A stretch of 64,000 nucleotides of DNA from Hydractinia symbiolongicarpus (taxonomy: Eukaryota > Cnidaria > Hydrozoa > Anthoathecata > Hydractiniidae). Numbering within the stretch: the first letter of the stretch is position 1; the number at the start of each line of letters is the position of its first letter. The stretch covers positions 20,522,001 through 20,586,000 of the forward strand of contig NC_079884.1 in assembly GCF_029227915.1 (NCBI RefSeq), written 5' to 3'. Shown piece by piece: positions 23,223 through 33,905 of the stretch. The translations under genes and the position numbers were made by a program. The notes beneath the pieces are model-generated. The model was not told the DNA's origin. It made no database searches and worked only from the letters and a program-made list of their open reading frames with translations.

Positions 23223-23908
23223 CTTTATAACTCGTTGCATGCATAGACAAAACATATAACACTTCTTTCGTGTGCAGAACAATAACATTCCCTTACGTGT
23301 TTACGAATTTGGAGATACTTTAACAAATAAATACATGTGTGAATAAAAGATGTTCGTGTGCTGAAACAATGGAGACACGAAGAGTAATTCACTTTTTAAA
23401 CATTTTTTTGTGTTAATCCCTTAGCAGCTGCAGTAATTATAAAAAACAAAAAACCACACGAAAATTTCATTCGATCGTTAAATGTCACGTGTGGGACACG
23501 AACTCTATTGTTTTGACATGCAAAAATAGATTATGTATTTAACAATGAATATAATAAAAACGAAAGTTCTGACGCTACCGAAAGCTCATGTAAAGGTGAT
23601 AACTATCGTGCACATGTAACATTACATTCAGGCGGTACTGTAGCTAGAAAAGTCAGCAATTTCAATAAATCCAAAATTGTTCCTAGCAACTGGTTTGTTA
23701 TGCATTGTTATGCAAAGAGTTCTATACTTTGTTAAATTTAAAACAATTTAAAACAAATCAGAAAATAATAAAACAATTTCTAAATGTTATGTTAATAAAA
23801 ATGACACAATATGTAACAATTTTTTCAGAGATGATCCCTTATTACATTAGAAAATGCATAGATAAATGAGTTATTAATGTTTAGACAAGTAGACAGGTTT
23901 CCTTTAAT

Positions 23909-24189
23909 GGCGATTCAATATAGGCAATTGAATATTACCATAGCCCTGAGTTAGCCCAAGCCATGTGAGGGAAATTGGGGAGACGGCACACTGTGTGGGC
24001 CGTTGGATGTTGCAGGGGAGTTGTCTGGCAGAGTGCTGACCCTAATTGAGTGTAGCTCAAAGAGAGCATTAAATACTCCAGGACTCCCCATCAAAGCCAT
24101 GGCCCCATCCTGGAAATAATAGACAGGGTATATCCCTCGATATTTGTGAGGCTAGCTAGTCATGTAAAATATGCACATCTATCTATATT
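23909..24189 (+). repeat. tRNA-derived SINE copy lacking most of the tRNA head
   Basis: Matches the SINE at 36119-36475 over the linker, body and 3' end: ATTGAATATTACCATAGCCC, GTGGGCCGTTGGATGTTGCA, GGAAATAATAGACAGGGTAT and ATCCCTCGATATTTGTGAGG. It ends in an ATCTATCTAT tail. The A and B box region is missing, so it is 5' truncated. Confidence 0.75.
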
Positions 24190-26148
24190 ATTTCCAGAGA
24201 GCGGCAGTGTCTATCTTTGTGAAGCTCTTAGAAAACCCTTTATGTATATGATAACAGTTTTAACCACTTAGCAGATAGCCATATATACTATACTCTACAA
24301 ATCGTATATTTATCGACAGAACAAAAGACAAATAGCTGCAATGCAATAAAAATGTAGTTGGCGCTTTGTACCATTTTAGTAAACTACCATCTTGCTTTGA
24401 TGACGTAAAAATTATGAAAACAAACTAGATTGCCGGTACAGATTTTTGAGATTTAAATAACCTCGTTCCTAGGGCCTATTGTCTTTTCGTATAGTATGTT
24501 GAAACAATGGCGTGCAAGACGAAGAATAAGCTCCAAAAAAGTTAAATTTCAAAAAATTCCTTCCCACGCCACTAAAATTTAACCCCTCCACTTTCATTAG
24601 TGGATCGAGATTAAAAAAATACGTACTCAATAAATGGCCGCAACACCAGTAAAAACACAAATAAAGTAACAATAACTGTTAACGTGAGCAAGGGTAAACT
24701 TAACAAAGTATTAACGAATGGTAACTTAATGTCCCCTTCCTCCCTTTTGGAAGTAGGTGGAAGAGGTTTAAATATCTAACCTTGACACTTTCGTTTGCTT
24801 TTATTAATTAAAACAAAAAATACTTTTCCATCCCAATAATTCCTAATTTCAATACCGGATATAACTCGAATTATCCCGTTCTTGAACAGTTTTTGGAATT
24901 TCCTTGAATTCTACCTCAATGCTTTCTTACTTTTCTGGGTAACTGGACTACCGTATAATCCGAATGTTTTCATATTTGAACAATTCCCTGCCACATTCTT
25001 CTGGCAACAATCTGAAGTAGGTAAATCTCGCTGTCATAAGTACAAGTTCAAAACACCTTATAAAGATCATATTTAGTAGGCGGCATTTGATGTTCTAATA
25101 ATATGAAATTACGGAGACCATGCCAGCTATTTGTTTGTTGTTATCAACGCCTTTAATAGAAACTATGACGAAACCTTTCACACGATATACTTATTCGCCT
25201 GGTGCATCGTAAGACGGTATACTCGTTCCTCACCTCTTTGGGATAATCCTCAAAAGTGCGGAAATGTTCTGAGAATATAAAACCGACTCGGTGGTTAAAC
25301 AGCACTGTATTCCATTTTTCGGTTTTTTGACTAAAATATTTATCTGTAGTTCTAATATCTAAAATAATTTTTTGGGGGTTCACACTAGAATTTTGAAAGC
25401 ATGCTATAAATTTAAAGCACAATTTAAAGCGTGCTTAATAATGTGAACGTATTTTTGCTTTATTGCAATGTCTTTCAAATTATGTTTACTTGCTTTAAAC
25501 ATGCTTTAAATAAAGCAAAAATAAGGAGTGCTTCGAGTCACTCTTAATTTTTGCGAATTGGTTTGCCATCATTTTATTGAGCCAATTTTGATCGTAAAAT
25601 TTCTTCTTGTTCTGATAACAAGAAGAAATTTTCTTTCTTAGCCACATTAGCATTTCTCCATCTTTAATGACCAAAGATTTATCAAACGAAGAGTTTTTGT
25701 GTCATATCTGATTTCTATTCTCCGAAATAAATAATAGAATCGCACATTTACACACAAAACCAAAATATAGAAATGCACAAAACCAATCAAAAATTATGAT
25801 AAGCTTCTCGAAAAAATGAAACAAAGAAATGAAATGTCACTTTTTATAACTAAAAATACACACTCTTCAGTGCAAAAACATGTTGGCAGAATTTCTCCCA
25901 ATAAATGGCGTTTTTTTTTTTCAGTCTGTTCTTTCTGGTTCAGAGCTGGGCATTTATGGATTATTACATGAGATATAACGCTTTTTTATAAGAACCAGGA
26001 TTGGCTTTTAGGGTGAGATTTTTTTTTTATGTTTATTATTTTTTGGTGCCATTTTAATAAAAGCGCGAAATATGTATACAAATCTTGTAAAGCGCGTTCC
26101 GTCTCTAAATTTGTACCCTCTGAAAATTTAGTGAAAGCGCAACCCACG
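24190..26148. other. no gene seen; one single-ended CTCGT repeat and a perfect hairpin
   Basis: AT-rich intergenic DNA. 24459-24478 (TAACCTCGTTCCTAGGGCCT) matches one end of the palindromic repeat family at 34.3, 34.7, 42.1 and 60.7 kb, but I found no partner end. The short open frames look like chance. Confidence 0.4.
25596..25632. repeat. perfect 16-bp hairpin
   Basis: AAAATTTCTTCTTGTT (25596-25611) and AACAAGAAGAAATTTT (25617-25632) are exact complements with the 5-nt loop CTGAT. No gene is adjacent. Confidence 0.8.
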
Positions 26149-26604
26149 CAATACAATCGAATCCTCCTATCTCGAACTCTTAATAGACCGGAAAAAATTT
26201 CGAGAAAGCACGACTGCGAGATAATGGTAACACCAGCAAAATGTAAGATAGTGTGGATTTAAGTTTTTAAATAGTTGCGGTATAATTCAGAAAACAGAAT
26301 ATGAAAAAAAAACTCGCCACTTCGAAAGATTAAAAACATTTGAAAATCATTCAAAAATTTGTAAACTGAAATTGTTCGAACACACAAATCTTCATAATGG
26401 GCTGGTTGAAAGATAACTTCAGAAAAGTTCGAGATAACAACTGTATTTTGTCGTTAGGGACAAAAAATTAGTTCGAGATATCAAATAATTCAAGAAAGCG
26501 GTGTTCGAGACAACGGGACAAACTTTAGGATGTAAAATGCTGGACCAAGGTTTTTGTTCGAGATAGCGCTTAAGTTCGAGACAGCGTCAAGGTGAGTCAA
26601 CTGT
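26149..26604. mobile_element. pogo/Tigger-like MITE, degenerate
   Basis: The left end near 26149 (ACAATCGAATCCTCCTATCT then CGAACTC) and the right end near 26604 (GTTCGAGACAGCG...GGTGAGTCAACTG) resemble the terminal inverted repeats of pogo/Tigger elements (CAGT.GACTC...CTCGAAC), as I know them. The interior is rich in GTTCGAGATA-type motifs and has no transposase. The boundary dinucleotides are partly mutated, so the exact ends are uncertain. Confidence 0.5.
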
Positions 26605-27901
26605 GTTACTAAGCTTCCATTTACTTTCTTGACATCAAATCAGACTCTCAAATCTCGTTTGCAACAACCAGATTTTTGGGTTAATTATTTCTTTCTCTTC
26701 TAAGGTCAAAAAATTCGTGCAAATTAACAAAAAAATAACACGCTCTCAAGTTACAATATTTTTTCACTGTTTAAAGATTTCCCCTCGTTATTAGTTGCTG
26801 GAAAAAAAATGTGTTTCACCAAGTTTTCTTTAACGCAAAAATAATTTGTTCCAACTTTTTATGGATTTACATTTTTCACACTTTCAGCTCAAACCATAAC
26901 AATTACTCAATGTTTAAATTTTTTTTTAGTTTAACACTTAGGCAAGGTAAAAACAAGTTTCACCGAAATTACTGATGCTTAGAAAGTGTATGATATAATT
27001 AACTTCGTGTTCCGCTTACGGCACACATTTTTGTACAGTGGAACACCTCAAGATCAAAAAGTATGATATGTCTCGTTACTTGTAAATATTTTCGTTTTTG
27101 GTTTTGTTGTTGTTCTTATTACTTGTTCGCGCTTTCCAAAACATAAATAGAGTTTGTTAAAGTTAATTGTACAGTAATTATATTTACTATGAGATGTTGT
27201 CGTTTCTAGTGAATTACGTATATGCGCACAGTGCATGTTCTTCCAACCCTAAATGCGGATACAATTTAGTCATCAAGCAATTATAGTTGGGGTTTTAATC
27301 TCAAAGAGATTTAAAACCGCTTTTTTATTTTTTACTGCTTTTGTGATCAAAAAGAGCTAATTCTTTTTGATCATGCAAAAAAATCCAGGTGTACCATGAG
27401 ATAAGATTGAAGTTCCGACCTGTGATTTTATGGGTATAGAATCAGTTGATTATTTTCCAAATTGGTTTACGTGAAATTAAAACACTGGATATAGTTATGA
27501 AGAGCATCAACGAAAAAAACGTAATTTTTGTATAGAACAATGCTTTTTTATGGAATGTTTTTGTTAATTTCTAGTTATTGGAACGGTATTATTTGCATGT
27601 AGTGTTGCAGTAAATTTTGCATAATTAGCGAGAATTAAGACTCATTACTTCAAAAACAAATAATGATTTTTCAAAAAAATAAAAAGATTTATAAGCAATA
27701 TTTCAAGTTCTTTCATATGAAACTAACTTGTTGTTTAAGTAAACTTTTAAGAAATATGCCCGCTATGTCTACTGCAAACACTTTTGAAGTTGGTCAAATG
27801 TGTGTATAAACACTTAATGGTGGAAGCTGTAGCAAAGAAAACTTTAATAGAAAGCGAATCTTCATGTTTTCACTAAGTATTGTTGTATTTCTTTTTAAGC
27901 C
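26605..27901. other. upstream region of the LDLa/discoidin gene; two adjacent hairpins
   Basis: AT-rich DNA that should include the promoter of the gene starting at 27902. Two hairpins stand close together: 27291-27318 (GGTTTTAATCTC against GAGATTTAAAACC, one bulge) and 27344-27373 (TGATCAAAAAGA against TCTTTTTGATCA, perfect, 6-nt loop). No coding exon was recognised. Confidence 0.45.
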
Positions 27902-30388
27902 ATGATTTGTAGCTTTATCCTGACAAGCTTTCACCTCTTATTACTATCACCTTACGTCACATCGTTTCCTGTAAAAAGTCTTAGTCTGAGCAAAGGTGTA
28001 TTTGAATGTAAAAATCAAGAAAAGATACCAAGAGGATGGCAATGCGATGGCGAAACAGATTGTCAAGATGGGTCGGATGAGATCAATTGCTCCTTCATTA
28101 AAAGACCTTGCAACGATGCTTTAGGTAAGGGTAGAGTTTCATTGCAGATTTGCATGCAATTTATGCGTAAGTTTCACCCCATTCTCGGCCTCCCCACAGG
28201 GCTTTGTATGTTATTTATGTTGGCTATAGACTGTAGTTTTGTACAGAATTTTGCTTACTTTCTTATTATTCTAAACAATAGTAGACTTATTGTTTTTAAA
28301 CTGGAATCTCAGCTTGTTATTAATATGAAACATCTTCTTATAAAAGAAAAAAGCTTGTATTACATGCTTTTCTCTTTTGATTTTTTTATCGACTCCATTG
28401 TTTAAGTATACCTACATATAATTGTTCTTATCAGGTGTTTCAAATGCACAGATCATCTCTGACAGCAATTTCCACGCCAGTTCGTCTTGTCAATCCTCAG
28501 AAGGCACCACCTTTCATCCATGGTATGCACGCTTGTTTCAAACAGAACAAGATAATGGAGCTGGTTCCTGGTGTGCAAGCACAATGTCACTAGAACCACA
28601 TTGGATTGCAGTCAATCTGGGGAAAGAATTTGTTGTAACTAAAATAGCAACACAAGGTAGGTTTCAGTTTACCATTCATGGGACCCCTACATTGGTATTT
28701 TTAAAATTCCTTAGATTTAATTTACTCTAAATGTGGCACGTATATAGCGTATATAACCAGTAATAATGTTTTTCATCGGGAAATCTGTTGAGCAGTAATT
28801 GTATGAAAAGGTGTGAAAAAGCAGAAATTGTTTTTCCAGAGTGTCCTGATTGACCACGTTGTCTCACTTAACCGAGACCTCGCTACGTGTTTGTATGGAA
28901 AGCGAGCCAGCCAACCTAACCGGGTTAGCCAATGAACAGTCCCTTATTAATAATGTTTGTTTTTCCCCAGCTTGTTACAATTTACGCTTGTACTCTTTAC
29001 TAAGACATAATTTCAATCCTTTTTTAGGTAGATCTTGTATGTCGGAATACGTCACGAAGTTTAAGCTCCAACTTAGTGTCGATGATGTAAATTGGGAAGT
29101 TTACAAATATTATGGCCATCCAAGGGTAAAGAAGGATATTTTGTGATTCCATTACACTTTTTTCCTTTATAATAATATGCTTTATAAGAACATCCAATTT
29201 CACCAATTGGATTTTTAACTGCTGCTTCATTAGGATTATAAATCCCATTATAGTATAGTCACTATTTTGCACGATTATCACAAGCTTACCTGAACGTCTC
29301 ATGCTACTCTGCTGAAGCTGAAATTGAAACAAGATTGATTGACTTACTGGTCTATTCTCTAACACATATGGACAGAACTGTTTTACACTGAAACAGACCA
29401 CTCTATCTGTTAATTAGAAAAAAATCTTTTAATAATTTATTTATTTCTATTTCAGATATTTAGTGGTAGCAGCGATTCGAATACAGTCGTTTATAACAAA
29501 CTAGAGCACCCAATAAAAGCCAAATCAATTAGAATATTCGTTATGGAGTATCATTCGAAGCCTTGTTTACGATTTGAAGTTTACGGATGCGACACGTGCA
29601 TAACTAAGCCTAACCAAGATTGTTGTTGCTGTTGCAACAAATGTGAGCCCTGTACTTGCGTTCCCACGTGTTGCGAAAAGCCGTGTGACGTATCGTGTTG
29701 CGATAAACAATGTCACTGCTCTTGCTGTGAAAATAAATGTTTATCACCTGACCCATGTGAGATACCGTGTGAGATTAGAAAACCATGTTTGAATCATTGT
29801 ACATGCTGCAACGGACAAGATCTGATGCCACATCAAGATATATCCCCAGTATCTTGTTGCAAGGATCCATGCCCAACAACTTGCTATCCATGCCCCGGAA
29901 CATGTTGTAAAAAACCTGACCAAGCAATTTGTTGTAAAAACCCGGCAACTTGTAAAGAACCATGTCCGACGACATGTTGTAAAGAGCAATGTCCAAATAA
30001 CTGCTGTGAGAAGCCTTGTCCACAAAATTGTGACGAGAACTTACATAAAACAACATGCTGTGAGAAACCAAACTTACCACAGGAATGCAAAAATCTATGT
30101 GAGAAGTCAAATTGCGAAAAATACAACAATGATATGTCTCCTAAAGGACCCTGCCGAAATCAGTGTTGTTGTGAATCGTGTCCTACAACCTGTTGTACAA
30201 CCTGTTGTACAAGGCCTTGTACGGAATGTCCATGCACTCCCTGTCCAACTGTCCCACCAACAACTCCGACAACAACGACTATGCATCCTCCAATTCACAT
30301 AACCACACCACCTCCCACATTACCGTACTGTCCACCGTCTTATTGCACAAGTGGGTGTATTTGTTTAGATCCTCAGCCCGGAAGATGA
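27902..30388 (+). CDS. secreted LDLa-like + F5/8C (discoidin) + cysteine-rich-tail protein, 4 exons, 491 aa
   Basis: Exons are 27902-28124, 28435-28656, 29028-29125 and 29456-30388, with GT..AG borders, matching phases and a total of 1476 nt. Residues 1-21 form a signal peptide. An LDL-receptor class A-like module (about 34-63) keeps the calcium-binding end CDGETDCQDGSDE but has only four cysteines. A discoidin domain (about 76-226) runs from ISDSNFHASSSCQSSEG through HWIAVNLGKEFVVTKIATQG to PCLRFEVYGC. Such domains usually bind cell-surface glycans, lipids or collagen. The tail (227-491) holds about 65 cysteines in short repeats such as CCEKPC, CCKDPCPTTC and CCKEQCPNNCC, with a Thr/Pro-rich linker (about 445-470) before the last four cysteines. 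I know no family with this order. The tail suggests a heavily disulphide-linked matrix, cuticle or capsule component. Its last exon is duplicated at 32179-33111. Confidence 0.8.
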
Positions 30389-31382
30389 TATTGTCTGTCT
30401 AATAAATAGGACAATGTAATGACGCTTTTTAATTGGAAAGTAAACAATTTTTTCTTGTTTGCATAATAATAATATTAAAAATGTCAATTGGTTTTCCTTT
30501 TCAGTTTACTACTGAGAATAATTGCACACTTTCATGAAACGTTGCAGTTTGAGGGGCATAATTTAATAGAATAATTTTAAAAAATTCCCCACCTTTTTTT
30601 ATCATCCAAAATTAGACTTCTTCTGACGGACCTGATTTTGTGCGTATTAATAAGATGTAGACAAAGAAACTCGATTTAGTGCCACATTTTTGTACCCCTG
30701 CGATGCTACATTTCTCCATTGCACGCGCGTCTTTTTTTGTGCAGCGAAAAAAAAATGTTTATAAAAAAATTTTATAGTGTCACGAAATTGTCCTAACGCT
30801 AATAGCGTATAGGTATGTTCTAAACAGTATATACGTAAAAGCCTTAAAACTTTCTTGTTATATTTTTAAATGTCGCAGTCTTCCTTATTTTGTCGTGACC
30901 ATTGTTCTTTTGCCTTAAAACTTTTAGAATATTTTAAACGACGTACATACACAATAATTAATCATAATCATTCATTGTGTTTTGTCGTGCAAAGAACGGT
31001 TAAAAAGGAAGACAAACTCTTTTAACCAGTGCATTTTCTCTACAAATTGCTATACAATTATATCTACTAATATTTACATACAATTTATCATATCTTTCAA
31101 TTTTTATAGTAATACGGTTCAAAACATAAATATAACCACTACATACTTTTACTGTTCCTTTACTAATAATAAGTATAAAATGTTAGTTTTTCAACATAAG
31201 TCGACGAAATTCTGTTTGTGGAAAATAACCGCAATGGGGAAATGGTGTCAACGTAGCGTACTGTGTATTATAGTGCGCCTGATAAACGTGAACACAAAGC
31301 ATGCTTTCAGTTTTCACTTTGATGTAGCTTTTTTCTTCTGTTCCTACAAATTCAAATTTCCAGCTTGAAGCACAATCTTCAG
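29321..31382. repeat. segmental duplication, copy 1 (2062 bp)
   Basis: Matches 32044-34105 at a constant offset of 2723 bp, with only scattered substitutions and rare small indels. The left limit is AAATTGA (29321) and the right limit is CACAATCTTCAG (31382); flanks beyond differ completely. It carries part of intron 3, the whole last exon of the LDLa/discoidin gene and the 3' end of the antisense gene. Confidence 0.9.
30389..31182. other. noncoding gap between convergent genes (duplicated)
   Basis: 3' flanks of the plus-strand Cys-rich gene and the minus-strand secreted gene meet here. The sequence is shared with 33112-33905. No further gene was seen; short open frames are AT-rich and featureless. 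Confidence 0.5.
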
Positions 31383-31857
31383 TGAGACGAAACTCGTCAT
31401 TAACAGCATGGACACAAAGATTGCCAGCCATCAATGTCCCATATGTATCGATTTGAAAATATGTGTATTTAGAGGAACAGAAATCAAGCTTTAACGTTGA
31501 TTCTTCATATGAGATACAAAACTGTTGTCCATGTGTTAGTTGTATCTTAAAATTTTGATGTGAGGAAGTGTAGAATGTGTAACCAAGTGCGTATTCCAGT
31601 TTTGTGTTGCACAATTCTGCTGTGATCAAACTACAAGAAAACGTGTCGTTGTTTTCATGGTGATAGATCTGTGTACATGCGCATCGCAGGGTATTAATGC
31701 AATCCCAAAAGCAGCCTGTCAAACGATTCGTCCGAGTTGTAGATAAGACACCAGAATGTGATACTTTCATATCATCAGCAACATGGTGTAAGGTTAGCTG
31801 GCGATATTCTGCCAGTGATGTGGAGATATATGTGATGAACCAAAGCAGTTTTCGCAT
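31183..31857 (-). CDS. small secreted protein with PAN/apple-like and beta-trefoil-lectin-like regions, single exon, 224 aa
   Basis: An uninterrupted frame runs from ATG (31857) to TAA (31183). Residues 1-16 are a signal peptide. Residues about 40-80 have a Cys pattern (GCFWDCINTLRCACTQIYHH ... FSCSLITAELCN) like a PAN/apple or related disulphide domain. Residues about 95-224 contain repeated blocks with QFCISYEES, NLCVHAVNDEF and MLCVHVYQAH. These recall the blocks of a ricin-type beta-trefoil, although the classical QxW motifs are not obvious, so this is a resemblance only. It is convergent with the LDLa/discoidin gene. Its last about 66 codons are copied at 33906-34105. The family is not recognised with confidence. 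Confidence 0.6.
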   Translation of the reverse strand: MRKLLWFITYISTSLAEYRQLTLHHVADDMKVSHSGVLSTTRTNRLTGCFWDCINTLRCACTQIYHHENNDTFSCSLITAELCNTKLEYALGYTFYTSSHQNFKIQLTHGQQFCISYEESTLKLDFCSSKYTYFQIDTYGTLMAGNLCVHAVNDEFRLTEDCASSWKFEFVGTEEKSYIKVKTESMLCVHVYQAHYNTQYATLTPFPHCGYFPQTEFRRLMLKN

Positions 31858-32043
31858 CTTTCAATTCCTTCCTAACACTTCTGTTTCTATGTTTTGTAGA
31901 AAAAAAATGAATAATAGTTGAGGAAAATAATATGTGTAAAAATTTAATGATCACTGTACATTGAGAGAAAAAGTGGGGCAGTAACATACATTCAATGAAT
32001 TGATTTAATTTTGTATTTAATAATACTCTGAATATTACATTTT
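31858..32043. other. upstream of the small secreted gene; unique spacer between duplication copies
   Basis: Part of the 661-bp unique spacer (31383-32043). It should hold the 5' UTR and promoter of the minus-strand gene; no clear core motif was seen. Confidence 0.4.
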
Positions 32044-32178
32044 AAATTGAACCAAGATTGATTGACTTACTGGTCTATTCTCTAACACATATGGACAGAA
32101 CTGTTTTACACTGAAACAGACCACTCTATCTGTTAATTAGAAAAAAATCTTTTAATAATTTATTTATTTCTATTTCAG

Positions 32179-33111
32179 ATATTTAGTGGTAGCAGCGATT
32201 CGAATACAGTCGTTTATAACAAACTAGAGCACCCAATAAAAGCCAAATCAATTAGAATATTCGTTATGGAGTATCATTCGAAGCCTTGTTTACGATTTGA
32301 AGTTTACGGATGCGACACGTGCATAACTAAGCCTAACCAAGATTGTTGTTGCTGTTGCAACAATTGTGAGCCCTGTACTTGCGTTCCCACGTGTTGCGAA
32401 AAGCCGTGTGACGTATCGTGTTGCGATAAACAACGTCACTGTTCTTGCTGTGAAAATAAATGTTTATCACCTGACCCATGTGACATACCGTGTGAGATTA
32501 AAAAACCATGTTTGAATCATTGTACATGCTGCAACGGACAAGATCTGATGCCACATCAAGATATATCCCCAGTATCTTGTTGCAAGGATCCATGCCCAAC
32601 AACTTGCTATCCATGCCCCGGAACATGTTGTAAAAAACCTGACCAAGCAATTTGTTGTAAAAACTCGGCAACTTGTAAAGAACCATGTCCGACGACATGT
32701 TGTAAAGAGCAATGTCCAAATAACTGCTGTGAGAAGCCTTGTCCACAAAATTGTGACGAGAACTTACATAAAACAACATGCTGTGAGAAACCAAACTTAC
32801 CACAGGAATGCAAAAATCTATGTAAGAAGTCAAATTTCGAAAAATGCAACAATGATATGTCTCCTAAAGGACCCTGCCGAAATCAGTGTTGTTGTGAATC
32901 GTGTCCTACAACCTGTTGTACAACCTGTTGTACAAGGCCTTGTCCGGAATTTCCATGCACTCCATGTCCAACTGTCCCACAAACAACTCCGACAACAACG
33001 ACTATGCATCCTCCAATTCACATAACCACACCACCTCCCACATTACCGTACTGTCTACCGTCTTATTGCACAAGTGGGTGTATTTGTTTAGATCCTCAGC
33101 CCGGAAGATGA
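32179..33111 (+). CDS. duplicated Cys-rich last exon (alternative terminal exon or truncated paralogue)
   Basis: The acceptor (TTTCTATTTCAG) and the full 311-codon frame are preserved. It encodes the end of the discoidin domain, the Cys-rich tail and the Thr/Pro linker of the gene at 27902-30388. There is no copy of the signal peptide, LDLa or first discoidin exons, so it can be used only by splicing from the donor at 29125 across copy 1, or else it is unexpressed. Over the 281 residues from the internal Met, it differs from copy 1 at 12 positions, including loss of three cysteines (to Arg, Phe, Phe) and gain of one. No stop or frameshift was seen. Confidence 0.6.
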   Translation: MFSGSSDSNTVVYNKLEHPIKAKSIRIFVMEYHSKPCLRFEVYGCDTCITKPNQDCCCCCNNCEPCTCVPTCCEKPCDVSCCDKQRHCSCCENKCLSPDPCDIPCEIKKPCLNHCTCCNGQDLMPHQDISPVSCCKDPCPTTCYPCPGTCCKKPDQAICCKNSATCKEPCPTTCCKEQCPNNCCEKPCPQNCDENLHKTTCCEKPNLPQECKNLCKKSNFEKCNNDMSPKGPCRNQCCCESCPTTCCTTCCTRPCPEFPCTPCPTVPQTTPTTTTMHPPIHITTPPPTLPYCLPSYCTSGCICLDPQPGR

Positions 33112-33905
33112 TATTGTCTGTCTGATAAATAGGACAATGTAATGACTCTTTTTAATTGGAAATTAACCAATTTTTCTTGTTTGCATAATAATATATATTA
33201 AAAATGTCAATTGGTTTTCCTTTTCAGTTTACTACTGATAATAATTGCACACTTTCATGGAACGTTGCAGTTTGAGGGGCATAATTTAATAGCATAATTT
33301 TAAAAAATTCCCCACCTTTTTTTATCATCCAAAATTAGACTTCTTCTGACGGACCTGATTTTGTGCGTATTAATAAGATGTAGACAAAGAAACTCGATTT
33401 AGTGCCACATTTTTGTACCCCTGCGATGCTACATTTCTCCATTGCACGCGCGTCTTTTTTTGTGCAGCGAAAAAAAAATGTTTATAAAAAATTTTTATAG
33501 TGTCACGAAATTGTCCCAACGCTAATAGCGTATAGGTATGTTCTAAACAGTATATACGTAAAAGCCTTAAAACTTTCTTGTTATATTTTTAAGTGTCGCA
33601 GTCTTCCTTATTTTGTCGTGACCATTGTTCTTTTGCCTTAAAACTTTTAGAATATTTTAAACGACGTACATACACAATAATTAATCATAATCATTCATTG
33701 TGTTTTGTCGTGCAAAGAACGGTTAAAAAGGAAGATAAACTCTTTTAACCAGTGCATTTTCTCTACACATTGCTATACAATTATATCTACTAATATTTAC
33801 ATACAATTTATCATATCTTTCAATTTTTATAGTAATACGGTTCAAAACATAAATATAACCACTACATACTTTTACTGTTCTTTTACTAATAATAAGTATA
33901 AAATG

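Larger units (their letters stand above)
18623..23640 (+). mobile_element. hAT DNA transposon, about 5.0 kb, apparently full length
   Basis: Terminal inverted repeats of 34 bp with one mismatch lie at 18623-18656 (CAGTACCGCCTGAATGTAAT...) and 23607-23640 (...ATTACATTCAGGCGGTACTG). A longer subterminal inverted repeat links the left region at 18779-18845 (CAGGCCTATCAATAAGAG) with 22413-22475 (CTTATTGATAGGCCTGAAAT). The element encloses one intact hAT transposase gene. Flanking octamers (GCACTATA left, TAGCTAGA right) do not match, so the expected 8-bp target duplication is missing or mutated. Confidence 0.85.

Noticed and set aside
29744-30302. Minus and alternative-frame ORFs over the Cys-rich exon
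   Set aside because: Shadows caused by repetitive TGY codons; the signal-peptide-linked frame is supported by splicing phase.
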